Of a stretch of DNA of 64,000 nucleotides, positions 26,901-41,430 are shown piece by piece. The DNA comes from Ciona savignyi (Eukaryota > Chordata > Ascidiacea > Phlebobranchia > Cionidae), in NCBI GenBank assembly GCA_000149265.1, contig CH002357.1, positions 437,829 through 501,828 of the forward strand, read 5' to 3'. The stretch's first letter is position 1. Each line of letters begins with the position of its first letter. Position numbers and translations under genes: made by a program. The notes under the pieces are model-generated. The model saw only the letters and a list, made by a program, of their open reading frames with translations. It did not search any database and was not told where the DNA came from.

Positions 26901-29900
26901 GACTCGCAGTGTCACCAATAGGTCACTGATGATCTAAAATTGGTCGTTAATTTATACTTTGCTACAGCAGCAACAAACAAAATTCACCCCAACTTTTAAA
27001 CTCACGGTGGCCTTACAGTAATATACGAAAGAATGTAGAAAGCTTTAAATCGAGTATTGATGCTAAGAGCACTATTATATTAGGTAGAAAGTGACGTATA
27101 AAAGTTTCACGATATTGAATGCTTACCTCAACCACCTCACCAAAGCTGTATTTTCATAAATTAGCGACTGAACATTGGCGCCAGTTCTATCAAAACGCTG
27201 ATGTGTTCGTTGTATTATTTTAAGGATCAGACAGGTTTAAACGCGACTGTTCCTCAAGACCGAAATTTGACATAATTACTACGATACCTCCTCCCCTTTT
27301 TGAAATAACCTCAATAAGTAGCGCAACATGACAATTACCAGATTCGACAACTAACCTAGTATGTCTCATTATACTTAACCTTGTATCTAACAAAAAGCTA
27401 ATTACTTCGAAATTGGTTGCAAATATTTGTGCTTGAGTAATCTAATTGGAAATATTGTGACTTAAATCTCACATTGCCTGGGGGTGGTCCATACTGGCGA
27501 TTAGCATAAATCAGAGTAATATTATGACAGGACATTAGACACATCTAATTTTTCACTGCCTCCGCGTGAAAAGAGTTGACGACAGGGGAACAAAGTGCTA
27601 GCCATGAAACGCACGCGCTGTCCACCTATCACCATACTGCGTGTTCCCGGCGGACAGAGTTAATAGCAATTCTCACCAGCATGCTAATGCGGTCATCATA
27701 GCATACACAAACACCGGGCTAGCTCTATACTCCATTTGCGCAGGTTGAGAGTTTGTTTTAACTCGCTGTTGTTGGTTCTGTCATGTAATATAAATTTTCG
27801 TCGTAAGAACTTTTCATCTCTTTGTATCAACGCCGACTCTTAATCTCTAGTCGCCCTGGTTAATAAGTCATAAACCGCGGTCAGATTACTGCGTAATTAG
27901 AAAATAAAACGCGGTGCCAAGGATATAAATTTTAATTACGAGCCTGGAGCAAAATCGGCAAAACAATCTGAACTCAGGGACATATAAACTATATTAAATA
28001 ATCTAATTTCCTCCCTCGCTTAATGTTTACAGCCTACCTAACAATAAATAATACTTAGTCAACATTTCGTCGAATACCCCACACCATATCTATACTGATG
28101 GCGCAAAACATCGTTGCTTCCTAAATCAATCTATCATCACGCTGCGGTCGACCAAAAGCAACAATCCACCTTGGCAGCACACCTTATCCTTACACGCTGT
28201 CATCACTTCAAAGTATAAAGCTTCTGATTTTGTCCAATACGACCTTGACCTTTACTTTCTATCCCAATGACAGAATTGCCCGAGCGATATACCTCCGAAT
28301 ATACAAGTTATTGAACCCGAATGAACTAAAATGACTGGTTCGTGCTGCTCGTTCATTCCTATGCCGACCGTAATTTCCATGCAATTACTCCGGAACGCAC
28401 GATTAAACTGCCACGTCGTCCAACTAGCATAAGTAATGCTTTGTTCAGGCTTACAACTCAATTATCTTTGCTTGGTTTGAATATTATCTCAACGGGAGTA
28501 AGACGATTTACCAACAGGAATCTACCAATTTAAACCTATGTGGAAAGTTATAACAAAAACACCACATCTTATTCAAGTTGCGAAAGCATCAAGTAAAATT
28601 ATATTTGTTCAATATTCGTTATTACTCTAACTAAAACCTTTGGCAAAAATCAACAAAATATACGACTGTTCGGAAATCCACCCAGTGAAACTCAATCTAT
28701 AAAGTGTCCGTCGTCTATCTCTACACAACTCAGTGGCAGTTTGCTTTCGCTCGACTCATTCGCCACATATTCCGCCGACTGTTTGACCTATTTTTTCAGC
28801 GAGGCCTGGTTAAAAGCAAGTAACCGAAAAACTGAGAGAAGACTGAAGTTGAATTCCAGACTGCCTTGTCTCGTCGCTCTATACATGACGTGTGTAACCC
28901 AGCTTAATTCGTAGGCACAAACTTCTTCTGTTTGACAAGCAAAGATGTGACAGACACTAATTCAGTATTAATATCATTTTAAACTTTTTTACATTATGTG
29001 CTGGTTCCAAATTGTATTTGCTTCCATTAAAGCAGTGTACAAAGCGAAATGAAGACAACTTCGGCAAATATTTGAAACAGAGCCTACTCTGCCAATTTGT
29101 TTGTCTAAAACTCTAAAATATAAGACAAACCAAAATGGGTTGGCTATTATTAATCTTGTACGTGTAACTACAATGGTAAATAAAAACACGTGACTAAGCA
29201 TGACACAAAATAGCAGTAATGTTGTTGTATTTATTTCCGCTGCCTGTTAAAACCTTTTCTGACTACTTTATGAACACATTTGTTATTGCCACAATCAGGC
29301 TGCTGTTAAACTAAAAGTCATCTACTTCATTAACGAAATAGCAGGTTGTAACGATGCTTTCAACCCATTTAAATATGTCCTACCCAAAATCTCCTGAATA
29401 GCCACAACCAATATTCAATCCGTATCTAATAATCTGAGGCGAATAATGCTTTATACATGTTAGATTGTAACTATTGATCCGTATTCATTGGTATTGGTCG
29501 ATATTTGTTCTACCTGTCATTGAGTGGATAGATCAAATTCTGTTGATTGCACAAGCCTTCGCGGCATAGTTTCGGGCTTAAGGTGTTAAATTCCCCTGTT
29601 AGCTTTCCGGTGAATAGCGACTAAGTAATTTTATTGTGCATCGCCGGCTTACGATTTCACTGACGTAATGGTAACACACGAAATCCCCGAACGGTATCTC
29701 GATGACGTAATCGTTTAGCATTTTTACGTTATATCATCCATGCAGGTTTTATTTCCATGTGCGCCATTCCTTTACTAAAAACTTTACCGTAACTGTACGG
29801 ACCACCCTGACGATCGCTAAAACCGCGAAAGTAGCCGTTACAATACTTTGCCTTAATAAATTGAATTCCATATCAGCGGTAACAAAAGACTGACGATTTT

Positions 29901-32900
29901 CCGTCTAGAATATTACATTAGCCCACTGAGAACGTTCTTCTGCCAGAAACACTCGCACAAAAGTTTAATCTACCCCGAATATTTCGATTCACATTTCTCC
30001 AGAAATTCAACGCCGCCTTTAGATTGTCCCTCAACAAAACAGTCATTGGTGTTCGGCGTTGCGTTAACGCTCACAAAGGCCGGCGAGAACAACATGTTCA
30101 AAGTAGTAATCGGTAGTCGAAGGACATCGAAGAATGTATACAGCGGTACACAAATGCAAGTATAAAGAGACGCAACAACGCAACAACAAAACTTCACGAA
30201 AACCACCCGAAACTGGATTTCGAAACACGCGAAAAGAAAAAGCCATCACAAATTCAACTTTTTTGGGGAGAATGTCCATTCTTAACGTAGTTACACCACC
30301 AACTACACATAGCTTCGCAATTTGTTGTTTAATATGGGCGAAGCTTCCTTACGCAATAAAATACTTACGCGCCTTTCTTTAAAGGTTGTAAAATCTGTGA
30401 CGATGCGAACGAAAACGCTAATTTTACAACTTGGTCGAAAATCTGAGTGCTTATTCATGGACATTTTTACTTGTGGTTTGTTGGGAGAATAGATTTTTTT
30501 AAAGGCGGATTGTTCGGTGTTTTGGGTGTACATTAATTTTTACTCGTGTGTAACTGGGTCGGTTACCCAACAATGACTGCCACACCCAATGTCAAAGAAG
30601 TACATGTTGTAGAAGTTACTATAGTTTGTCGTTCTTTCTTTTCATTTTACACTTTTAATTGTTATAATTAGTGATTTAATGGATGAAGCGAATTTATAAT
30701 AATTTTGCTTTTCTACATCATGTAATGAACGCATTTTTTAAATTTGGTGCCAGTTGTTTTCATTGATAGTTGTGTGGTCTAGTATTTATATTACGTCACT
30801 ATTATTGCCACAAAAAGGAACATATAGATTAGCATCGAAGTGAATCGGGTGCCGGATGTTTCAAAGCTAAATGATTAAGTCAAACGAAGCAGATCGACAA
30901 AGAGATTGCGTTATAAAAAGTCACTACAAACAAACCCTGCAACCCGACCTCGTCACAAAGCTGCCTTGTTATCATGCACACCAGGTTAGAACCATTTCCA
31001 GGTGGCAAATCTTGAGTTTTTAAGAGTTCGATTTATCAAGATGGCGTGCGGCGATACTCTTGAAAAACTGGTTTAAACGAAATATTGAGATAGATGTAGC
31101 ACTGCTTGTTATGTCGTTTTTATTATACCTTGTATTTTCGGACCATAATTTCGGCACTTCCACGAGCACTTGTGAAGTTATAATTAAACTTTTACAAATT
31201 AATTGCCCACAGAATGTAAGTTCAATATTTGTAGCTGGATATTACAACAGAGATCGATGTGAGTATTGCCTCTGGGCGTAAGTCTTGCGAAATCCGCCCG
31301 ACGCGCTGTCTAACGAAACTTGCAATTGTGTAAATTTTCGACCATCATTATCGCCACCGCACAGTCGATTTTATTGCGTCACCAGCTGACCCCACACCTG
31401 ACAAAGCTGGCACGTGACTTACCAGCAGGGACGACATCCACTCGGTTTCGATTTCCAATTCAATCTTTGAAAGAAACGACTCGGTATTGTTAACGAAGTC
31501 AGCGTCAGTTCCTTTGTTTCCAGTGTTATTAAATTCGGTTTGTTTGAGCGTGTAAAATAGGATTAAAGATTAATGTTTTGTTGCTTTGCAATCGTGTTTA
31601 CACTGAGTACCGTGACTTATTTCGACTGAACCAAAACAAGCGATCCCGCAGAGGTTCCATAAACAAAACAAAGGCGCCAATATTGCGTTGATTAATTGAA
31701 ACACAGTTTCCGCCCGACAAGAATTGGTTTATAAACGCAAAACCCAGTGCGTCTCAGAACACCTCTGTTTATCGTTATCTTTTCGCAGCCACAACACAGG
31801 GCAATTTGAAACCTGTGTGGTCGCTGCTCCATAAAAAGGCTTTTAGTACTCCTGATGGACTGTACTGACCATATGTCGTATTAAAATTCCACTCCATTTT
31901 TGACGTTTTGAACTTAGCTTATGCAAACGGCGGTGCAACAGCCTAAGCTGCATATTAAATCGATGGCTTATCCGTAGAAATCAATTCGCGCACGCCATTC
32001 TAGGCTAAAGGCTGTTTGTATTCAGAACACCGTTAAATTCTACAATGGCACGTAAATTTCGTAGTTTTATATAATTCCGAATTCCGAAATACAAAATCTC
32101 GTAAACCTGAAGAGAGTTTTAATCTATAGCTTACTACTACAGTGTTGGCTACACAAAGACTTAGCCTCTATACGATTCAGGCGTCATTATAGCTGAGCAA
32201 TAAAGGTAAAATAGAATTTTCCTAATAATCCTTTTATCATATGTAAGAAATGCTTCGAGTTAACATCTACCAAATATGTCTGTATACCAAATATGTCTCT
32301 TCTTGTTTTGAAGGTACATATATACTTACTGATAGATGATGCTCATCATCATACAATAGGAACATTGTGCGAGGCAATAAGCCTCACTGCATTTCGTGCA
32401 GAAACACATTGCCACAAGGCAAACCCACTAAAAACCGACATTAGTTATGTTTAACGGACATGCGTACTTCAGTCCTTTAACTGTTCACAAACAGCTGGTT
32501 TGTACCTTTCCGAGCACTGCTTTAGCCATATTTGTCACCTATGAGCTCCCAATAATAAACATAAGTGTGTGCGGCTTATTCAATCGGGTTAACTTACCAC
32601 AATGCTGACACGTGTAATCTTAGATTATCCGATCATTTATTTCTGTTTTCTAACATTGGGCGTTACGTGAGGAAAAAACGGTCATCGGGATCTTCATTTT
32701 AAACGGATTGTGGTCGATCGAGTATGCGCTAAAAGATTATAAATTGGCAGCCGAAATCGTCAGCGCCCAATACCATCCAGTTTTGGACAATTAATTTAAA
32801 TCATCAGCGGTGATAACTTTTTACATTGCGCATGCTCACTTTACATTCATGTATTTTAAAGGAACATTTCGCCAACCGCACTTCAAACGAGTATTTCCGC

Positions 32901-33130
32901 AAACGTCTACCTACACAGTTTGATGTTTGGACTGTTTCACCGCAAAGGGAAACGATTCGTGAAATCAAAACGAACAAGTTTAAAATGCGGTGATTCTCTT
33001 ATTAATATTATTGGATCCCTCGGGATTTCCGCATACAAAATTAAACAAAAGAATTGCAGACTGCTAAACCGTATATCCCCATTCAGACAAAGGCCGCAAA
33101 TCTAATGATTGCAACATCCACTTCACTTAC
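23963..33130. other. about 9 kb without a supportable gene
   Basis: No exon chain, RNA gene or repeat cluster could be assembled on either strand. Open frames (for example 26396-26683, 30134-30382, 32920-33105) are short, lack ATG or splice context in several cases, and show no family motif. GC content appears slightly higher than in the AT-rich gene-poor right end. It could be cis-regulatory DNA or intronic DNA of a gene whose exons I cannot see. Confidence 0.5.
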
Positions 33131-35491
33131 CGAGTTGGCGGTTTTCCTATGATATGTCCGTAAATCCTGGATCTTTTTGGGCTCGTGATTGTGTAAAGTA
33201 AAACCGGGTACAGGAGCCAGGAAACGTATACAGTGTAAACGCATGAATAGCTGTACCACTGCAGTGAAACGGCGATCCATTTTAAACATACAACGAAGGA
33301 GAGAAGTGGACGTGATATGAGCGCTCCCCACTCCTCTAACGACACCTAGTGATTAAAATGATTTGAACGTTCGCACTCGTCATTTAATTGGCAATATGAA
33401 ACGTTTTACTGATAAAAGTATAGAATCGTTTGCCTCTTTTATACAGTAATTGCTAAAAAGTATAAATGTTTAGTCGTATGGACAAATAGTTAACACGACA
33501 GATCATACATTGAACTGTAAGAAAAACGGACGTAGTAACGAACCCATTATGGGTTCAAAACATAAGTAGGTAAAAAAAGCTAAAAATATATTTCGAGAGG
33601 TACAGTAATAGATAAACATCAAAAAAACATACCATTTTTCCGTTTCGCTCCACCTTCCTCAGAACCATCCATTCAACCACAGAAATGATGATTGTACTTG
33701 TACAGCCCCAGGTTGAAATCGCAAAAGCGACCGTGAGCGAAGTAGATGGCCACGTCATCCAGCATATTGGCATAATCTTGTCAGATTTTATATCCAGTAT
33801 ATTAGCTAAATATTCCGTTTCTTGAACAACTCTTTTTAGAGGGTTGTTTGTGATTGCAACTACAGTTTCTTTGGTCAAACCACCCACCATGACCAATATT
33901 GGAGAACTCTGCTCATGTTCAGTCCCATTTAACCCAATCTGCAGTTTCGTCTCTGGCATCGTGTGGTTTTCCGCAAAAAGAGTGGCAGCAATTGTGGGAT
34001 GAACTTGATTGTGGAAGTAGTAGTTGAGCATGAAGTTGAGGGGCATGGTTATCAGTGCTGGTATTCCTGCAAAGGTCCGTATACACATTAATATTTTACT
34101 ATGATTTGTATATTTATAAAGGGTTAGGTTAACGACTTTTATCGCTTTAATTTTTATGTGTCTTTCAATAGCTCTTTCTAACATAAATCTAACTATGACT
34201 GACTTATTTATCAATATCAGTTCAGCCAAATTTAAATTATAGGTAATGAAAATCCTTCTCATTATTCAACTGTGATCTATTTCTGTACACTAAACCAAAA
34301 ATCTGGATTGATTTTCGTTGACCATATCTTTAAAGGCTAGGTACATTCGCTTAAACGTTTATTGGGACCACATATTCAGATACACACTAGGGCAAGTTTG
34401 GTTGTTGCGGGTCGCGTGTCACCTCAAAGATACAAACAACCATTCGCTATCATTAAAGTTTGTGTGTACATCTCGTCTTAATTATGTTGCCTGCTACTTA
34501 CCAAGTGTAAATAAAATGGTCTTGACTCTGATAAAACGCTTGCTCATACACGCCACCTTGCGAGTGTTAAGATTGAGCACATTCGCAGCCAAGATGCATT
34601 GAGTTTCCATCATCATTATGCACTGTTTCAAACATTTGTAGAGTAAGGACTTTTTTTAGGTTTTTACAAGTCTAGCCAAAAATGTATTAAGCTTTAGTGC
34701 TGTGGTGGCTAAGCGGAAGTTATGTGTTCGATTCCATAGATCGCCTAAAACGTATGGTTATGTTAATGACCAAGCCACTTTTCAAGTACTGTTTAAAATA
34801 AATAATGTCGACACCAAAACACAATAGAAGTAAACAGAAGGGCGTGTTTTGATGTATCGCTTTGAGGATAAAAATAAGTTATGCGCCTTGCGCCTGTTGA
34901 TAAAATTAACTTTCATTGTAAAAAGTTTTGTCTGGAAATTTCGGAGAGAAAGAACTAACTGATCCAATTTTAAACTTTCGTCTGAAAATCAATAATATTA
35001 ATGAGCTTATTTCGGCAGAACTAACCTGTAAAGCAAGTCCAATCAATGGAAAAATTGCTTTGTTTATTAGTGGACAAAACAGCTGGATTCCAGTCGTAGA
35101 AGCTATTGATGCTATGATTGACAGATACAAAATTGTGTGCACCATTTTTATGGCACCACTTAGCTCTTTTTCCTGGTAATAAATTGCGTAAATATTGGAC
35201 AATTAGATTTACACAAAAACTTCACTCAAGAAAATGAAAAAAATGATGTTAATGCTCAGTTTAAAGTTGATATTACATTAGCAAAATAAGTAAAAGCAGT
35301 GGCAATGATGTTCCGTGTACATAACATACCTTCCTGCGCAGAACCACAATCCATCTTTTTCGATTCCTTACTTTGGAATAGATGAAACAGCCGATTAAAG
35401 CTGTAACTGTGAGAGAACTTATCGAGAGCATCAACACATTATCCCTGCCCACCCAAGCGGACGGAGGGCGACCGTTTGGCCCTTCATTCAT
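33131..35491 (-). CDS. divergent seven-transmembrane receptor-like protein (3' end open)
   Basis: Five minus-strand exons join in phase: 35491-35330, 35172-35026, 34622-34502, 34066-33633, 33345-33131, giving at least 359 codons from ATG 35491. Hydrophobic segments in order: LMLSISSLTVTALIGCFIYS; VHTILYLSIIASIASTTGIQ; a stretch spanning PLIGLALQCIMMM; ILFTLGIPALITMPLNFML; SLTVAFAISTWGCTSTIIIS; RPLLSFVVCLKWIAVSL; YTVYVSWLLYPVLLYTIT, followed by the basic SPKRSRIYGHII. This is the layout of a rhodopsin-class GPCR, with YPVLLY in the place of NPxxY and a helix-8-like tail. The loop between TM4 and TM5 is long (about 95 aa) with NHT and NGT glycosylation sequons. No canonical DRY is seen, and sequence identity to a named receptor is not evident. 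Exon 5 ends with donor GTAAGT in phase 2; I could not find the last exon. Another multi-pass membrane family is possible. Confidence 0.55.
34698..34745 (+). repeat. tRNA-like SINE remnant
   Basis: TGGTGGCTAAGCGG (34703-34716) resembles a pol III A box, and GTGTTCGATTCC (34725-34736) a B box, but the two boxes are too close for an intact tRNA. Best read as a degraded tRNA-derived SINE head inside an intron of the receptor-like gene. Confidence 0.4.
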
Positions 35492-38225
35492 TATTAACTG
35501 GAACCTATCGATAATATACCTCTCAAATTGAACCTAACCTACGGACAACAATTTAGTGGGTGCAGTCAACTTAAATCGGACCACCTGTAGTTGTATAAGT
35601 ATTTACAGCTTTAATATTTTCAATAGAATTCGTAGATCCCAGAGGCTGCAAAATGAGCCAGTGCACATTATTCTTGCTTAGAATTCTCACGCCGCCAGTT
35701 GGTCTCCAGGGCTTTGATGACATTGATCAGTTTAGTTATTGGGGAATCCGGATTTTAAAGCTGCAAGCGGATTGCGTCAAAAAATCAAAGAAACGATTAA
35801 TTGAATTACCAACAACCCAGCCGACTTTTGCACTTATAGAAAAGTACCATATTTAAATTGGTATTTATGTCACTTTAAAAATTCATCAGAGTGGGATTTT
35901 GTACCGGCAATAAAAAAATTGTTTGCACCTAGAAATATGGAAATAATTTTTTGCTAAAACTAACAAAGGGTTTACCTAATCATCCTGGATTTGTCCCTGA
36001 GAGACTAATTCTAAGTGACCCTGATTCGTCAGAGTGGAAAAATAAGGTCACCAGTACAAAGCTTTTAACAATTGATTCTTTCACTCTAATGGGTTCCCTG
36101 CTGGCTTCATCTTATTGCACATATCATTAGTAACCACTGTACGAGTAGAAATGGGACAAACAAAACGAAATTCTAACACTGCACAATACACAGTCTTGGT
36201 TTACACGCATAAACGCTGACCTGTAACTTACACACAGCCTCATCTAATATGCACAAACGGCGGCGCCGTGTATATACTCTCATAAATAATATATGGCACA
36301 GGAAAATAGTATTTCTAATTGAGTGCTTAGCTGGTTCACTCTGCGGGTTAGTTGGCTTTACTAGAGATTCCGTTTGCCCCTTAATCCATTGAGAATACTT
36401 ACTGCATTCTCAGCGACAAAACGTGAAACTCTCGAGTGTTGCTTTATACTTAAGGAGCCGCTTGTCTGTTTGTTTACATCCATTAACGCCCAACAAAATA
36501 CAACTAGAACATTGCCGAGTATAGAGCCTTGTGGTTTATCCTGATGTAACATTAGACCGTTCCTTTAACATACAACCAACTACAACGCCACTGGTCATTC
36601 CCGCGCGATTCAAAATAAAGCTGTCGTTCCCACCCCGCTAAGCTGAAATACGGAGCTAAAATGAAATCTATCGATCAGAAAGCGCATGCACCAGTACTAC
36701 ACGAAGAAGATAAATGAATAGAAATCTCGATCGATTATACGACCACTGCCTGACCACTTCTGCGAAACAACAGCTGCTCCAGTAAGTATCTTTATTGATC
36801 ACGCATTATATAAATCTTAGTTAAACCGAATCTCCAATGGAAAAACTATGGATAATTGCCCATTTATCTTAATGCATAGAAACATGCTGACCATTACGGA
36901 TGTACCTTGTTTATTTAACCAGCAGCAAATATAGTGGAGCCAGAGGTTACGATCAGTACTATATTATAATTATGGTCATCTAGACTTCTCTTTTACAACA
37001 ATCTAAGATGAAATATTTTTGTGTTTGGTTAGGCTTGTTCAAGAGGTAATGAAACCGCTTGACTTGACTTCCTTAGCTTCTCCATTTACAAGCATTAGCT
37101 TTCTGAAGATGTCGGCAGTTATAAAATGTGACGTTATGCGTAAATGTATGGTGGACTGACACTTTGTAAGAAGAAAACAAGTCTAGTTTTAGTGTCGTAT
37201 ATATATATATATAGTCCTGTAGTATTCATGAATAGTAGGTATTTAGTATCGCACGCACTGGTTTTGTTTCCTCATATTTGCTGATTGTGATTAGGCGCTT
37301 TGTAATAATCGAAATACACAGTATTGTGTTACCACACAGTCATTGCGGTTTGTGTTTGTTCAGGTTTAGATTTATAATTCCGTATGAATTGTGTTTGTGG
37401 AAAGGTATTAAACATTACCATTTCTTATAGACCTATCTTTTTTTACTTACACAGACAATAATATTCTGACATAAAGATTTTTTTCAGTTTAGAGAAAAAA
37501 AATGAATGGACTTATTCAAGCGTGGTCGTATTGTTAGCGGTGCCTCGCTATTCTGCTAGATCAATTATGACCGTCGCGTAGAGTGAGAGAGCGTGCTCAT
37601 TTTGTTTTGATTCTTCTGGACCTGAATATAAACGGAAGTACCGAAGGTATAAAGCGTTACTGTAAATAAGCTTACATAGGACCGGCATTTGACTGATAAG
37701 CAATTGTTTCAGATTAGCCTGCAGGCATAAAAGCGTTGTAATGCTAAACGTCACAATCGTGTACGTAAAATACCGCACTGTTACGTCGCCCAGACTCTTT
37801 TATATTGTAATTGGTTTAGTTTAAAGTATTATCGAGCTTAGACAAGATGTATAGGCAGGGTAGAAAGAGTCTATATTTAGAAGTATGGTACACGATTTTA
37901 CTTCGGTGTAAAGGATATCTCTACATTCTAATGGTAATTTAGCTTAGCATGAATAATGTATTAAGGATCAGCCCAACAACATTTACCAAAGGCAAACGCG
38001 TATTTTTTTGCTGTAAATTACATTTTCTTTTGTATTTTCTTCTACGGAACGTTCGTGACAGTAAAATCCAGGGGGTTGTCAAATCTGACTGAAACTTTAA
38101 TTTTTATTTGCAGTTTTCGTAAAGTGGTTAATATATTTTATATGTATTGGATTCGTTTGATGTCTACCAGTACGTACGATACTCTGTAACATGATACGTA
38201 ATTACCGAGAACTCCAAACATTCAA
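35492..38225. other. intergenic between receptor-like gene and SLC10A gene
   Basis: Divergent promoter region. A donor-like CAGTAAGTATC at about 36780 may end a 5' non-coding exon of the SLC10A gene. An (AT)n run lies at about 37198-37213. A 67-codon open frame at 35653-35856 has an ATG but no known motif and no splice partner. Confidence 0.5.
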
Positions 38226-41200
38226 ATGTCGTTAACAACCGCTAATCCGTGTAACTTGTCAGGTAAGTTTAAATCTGATGCAGGTAACAACAGAAATTAA
38301 TCATAATCTGATTATTCCAAAGGGTCAATGAATGTTTCTACCTTGAATCAAACAGAATGCTTGAATGTCACAATACCACCCTTGACTGTGGACAATTCTG
38401 CTTTGGTTGCTGCGAGCAATGCTACGAGAATCGCATCTGCGTAAGTTAAATAGCTTAAGTATAAGTTAAAATTGCGTCTTTGTATTTGAACATTGCCCCG
38501 CTTTAAAGGCAAGCTTGATCTTAATAACGCCAAGGTTAATATGCTTTCTAGGGTATTGATTGCCGTCGTCATGTTTGGATTTGGTTGCTCGATTGAACTA
38601 AAGAAAGTGTTGACTTACTATAAGCAACCTAAACGATTTGTCGTAGCCTTGGCTTTGCAATTAATAGGAATGCCACGTAAGAATGAATTATGTGTAAAAA
38701 TAGGACTATTTAACAATATGTTATTTTCTTGTCTAGTTCTCGGGTTCGGACTGTCAGAAGCTGTTCAGATGACTCCACCAGAAGCTACTGGTGTTTACAT
38801 ACAGGGTAGTTGCCCAGGTGGTACTTACAGCAATCTCGCTTCTTACTGGTTAGACGGCGATGTAAATTTTAGGTAAATATTCAAATTCTTAATAAAAAGA
38901 AGCCGTCCAAGCATTTTCTCACAAAAACATGTGCGGGGAGCCACACCTAGTCGGGAAGTTACACTTCATAGCTTTTAGTTTATATAGCTTATGTGGTTCA
39001 TTTACAACGATAACGAAATTTATAACTTGGATACATTGTGATATGCTTTTATAACTATTTTTGTTTCTCAGTGTTGTTATGACAACAGTTTCAACATTAC
39101 TGGCGATGGGCACGATGCCCCTCTGGTTGTTCTTGTTTCCTCTCATGAGCAACTCAAACAACACGCTAAGAGTTCCTTTCGACCAATTAGGTAAAAAACC
39201 AGCTCATATACTTTATGCGATGGTTGACTGCCAAAACGTCGTGGACAGAAAAATAAGCGGGCAGGAGACTTTCTGTAATAACAAGGCAGGTTGCTGGACC
39301 GTTGCCTCTGTTTTAAAAGTCACCATGTACGTGCTGTCATCCATTACGTGACGTCTTTATCCTAACTATAGGACATGGGGATATCCACAATGTGTTTGAT
39401 GCATAACGCTATTTGTGCTGTTGCTAAGCCAAGAAATTGTTGCTGTGATTTCGTCTTGTCCCCTTTAAAAATTTTGACTTTATTTTTCGTTTACTCTTTA
39501 ACTACAGAATTACCTTAACAGTAACTAATGCCAAAATAAGCACATAGTAACATATTATATAATGCCAAAACACGCACACAATTTCATCATGGGATTTTTA
39601 CATCATCTGTGGCAATATTTTTTACAAATTATAAAGACGTCATTTTTCTAGAAAAAGATAAACATTTGAAATTGCTGTATTGAAAAGATTATAGAATAAA
39701 TAAATTATTTAATTTTATTTAGCTTTAATCTACAAAGGCCTGTTGTCACTTATATTGTGCATGTCTTCACTACCAGACTAATAGTTTAACTTTCCAGGTT
39801 TCGCATTGTTAGGGATAATTCCACCGGTTTTACTTGGTTTGCCTGTAAACTACAAGTTCCCCAAGCGAGCACCGCTTATTACCAAGGTATTATCTCAAGG
39901 GCTTTACTGTTTTCACCACTTTTAATATCAAACTGTGTTCTGAAACTAAATTTTCATGTAAACAAACGTTTTATTTCATTTTAATAAAGGCTTAAGGTAA
40001 CTTTATTTTTTATGTATAGATCTGCACGGCATCAGGATTCGGTGGAATTGTTTTGATGAGCATTATACTCGCTGCAACTCAGAGAGTCAATTACTCAATT
40101 TCATGGCGACAAATTGTTGTAAGTGTAGTAAAATTGCATGTTGATCAAAACACAAAACATTTGTTCCTCTTCCAGTAACTTATAACTCTAAATTTGCTAC
40201 AAAATATATGTTTGTATACAACGTTTTGCAACTTTTTGATTTTCCACACAGCTCGGGACTTTATATAAAGCATTGATGTTCTTAACTTCAAGCGGATGGC
40301 TCATTTGTATAGCTTAACGATAGAAATCGTAATATCTTCTTGCAATATAGCAATACAAACCGCAATTTTTTTAAATTAACAACATAGGTTATATAATAAC
40401 TGTTATATTGAATTTGAGCAATACGGTTTGTGCGGAACTAGGGAGTAGGGTCCTATGCCCAATGTCTTTTTATCTATAAAATATATAACACGCAGTCAAA
40501 CTCCCGTTACATGGTCAAAACCAATTGCTATTCCTGAGAATTACTGCGAGACAATATACGAACAATGTTATAACCAATGGATTTTATCGATTCCACAAAT
40601 TGCAAACTATAACCTCTGAGCCACATATAAACACCGTAATAGCTTTGTATAAAAATGGACCGTTCGAAACAAGAAAACTGACCGATACATCCATGTTTAT
40701 TCATAAACCTTAAATAACTAAACATATTGTCAGTTGTAACCGTTGAAGCTTTCCATAGGTTTTGTTGTTGTTTCCATCAATCGGGTTAACTGCTGGATAC
40801 TTAGCAACGAGACTGCCGTGGCTAAAATACGACGTTGCGCAAAGGCGAACTGTGGCCATCGAGACCGGAATGCAAAATACAGCTCTGGGCGTCTCAATTG
40901 TCCTAATATCATTCAGGTCAGGGGTATTTTTACGAACTTTTTATGCAAGCCTTTCGATCTAAAGCTAATAAACAAAGACGTTAGTTTGTTGTGGTTAAGA
41001 AATACGAGTCTTCCCCTGCCATATGGTTGCTTGACGATTTTGCAGAAAAGCATCATACCTATTGACTGGCCATTTGCGAAAGCTTTCATTTTGTTATATT
41101 TAAAGGTAGAGTTTTTAATTACAGCATATTAAGATGCATATTTTTTGTCAAAAGATAATAATTCAAGACAGATAACATGATATGACATTGTTGATTTTAC

Positions 41201-41430
41201 ACAGTATCACTCTACCGGAGTTCGGGACCATACTTCTATTTCCTGCCATCTATGGCGGGTTACAAGTCTTTCTAACACTGCCCGTCGTTGCAGTATACCG
41301 TCTTTTAAAATGGAGGGGGCATAATTGTCTCATTCCCGCTGAAACCGGGGAACCCCCGACTAATGGGGAAAACGGCATTACCAACCCCGCTTTTGAAGCC
41401 GATTCTGCGCATGAACCTACTAATGCGTGA
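38226..41430 (+). CDS. SLC10A-family sodium/bile-acid-type cotransporter
   Basis: Plasma-membrane Na+-coupled symporter of the SLC10 family, closest in feel to SLC10A2 (ASBT). Nine exons: 38226-38262, 38323-38440, 38552-38676, 38737-38872, 39072-39190, 39798-39886, 40020-40118, 40759-40916, 41205-41430; 368 aa, all in phase. The N-terminus has NxS/T sequons (NVS, NQT, NVT, NAT) as expected for the extracellular end. Family motifs: VVMFGFGCSIELKKVL, GSCPGGTYSNLASYWLDGDV, VVMTTVSTLLAMGTMPLWLF and AQRRTVAIETGMQNTALGVS; the CPGG...N and ETGMQN motifs line the sodium sites in known members. The exon 3 acceptor at 38550-38551 (TTTCTAG) was chosen because it alone keeps the phase. AATAAA at 41517-41522 is a good poly(A) signal. 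The substrate cannot be told from sequence: bile-salt sulfates or steroid sulfates are possible. Confidence 0.9.

Noticed and set aside
35653-35856. 67-codon + strand frame with ATG
   Set aside because: No recognisable domain, no flanking exons; cannot be told from chance.
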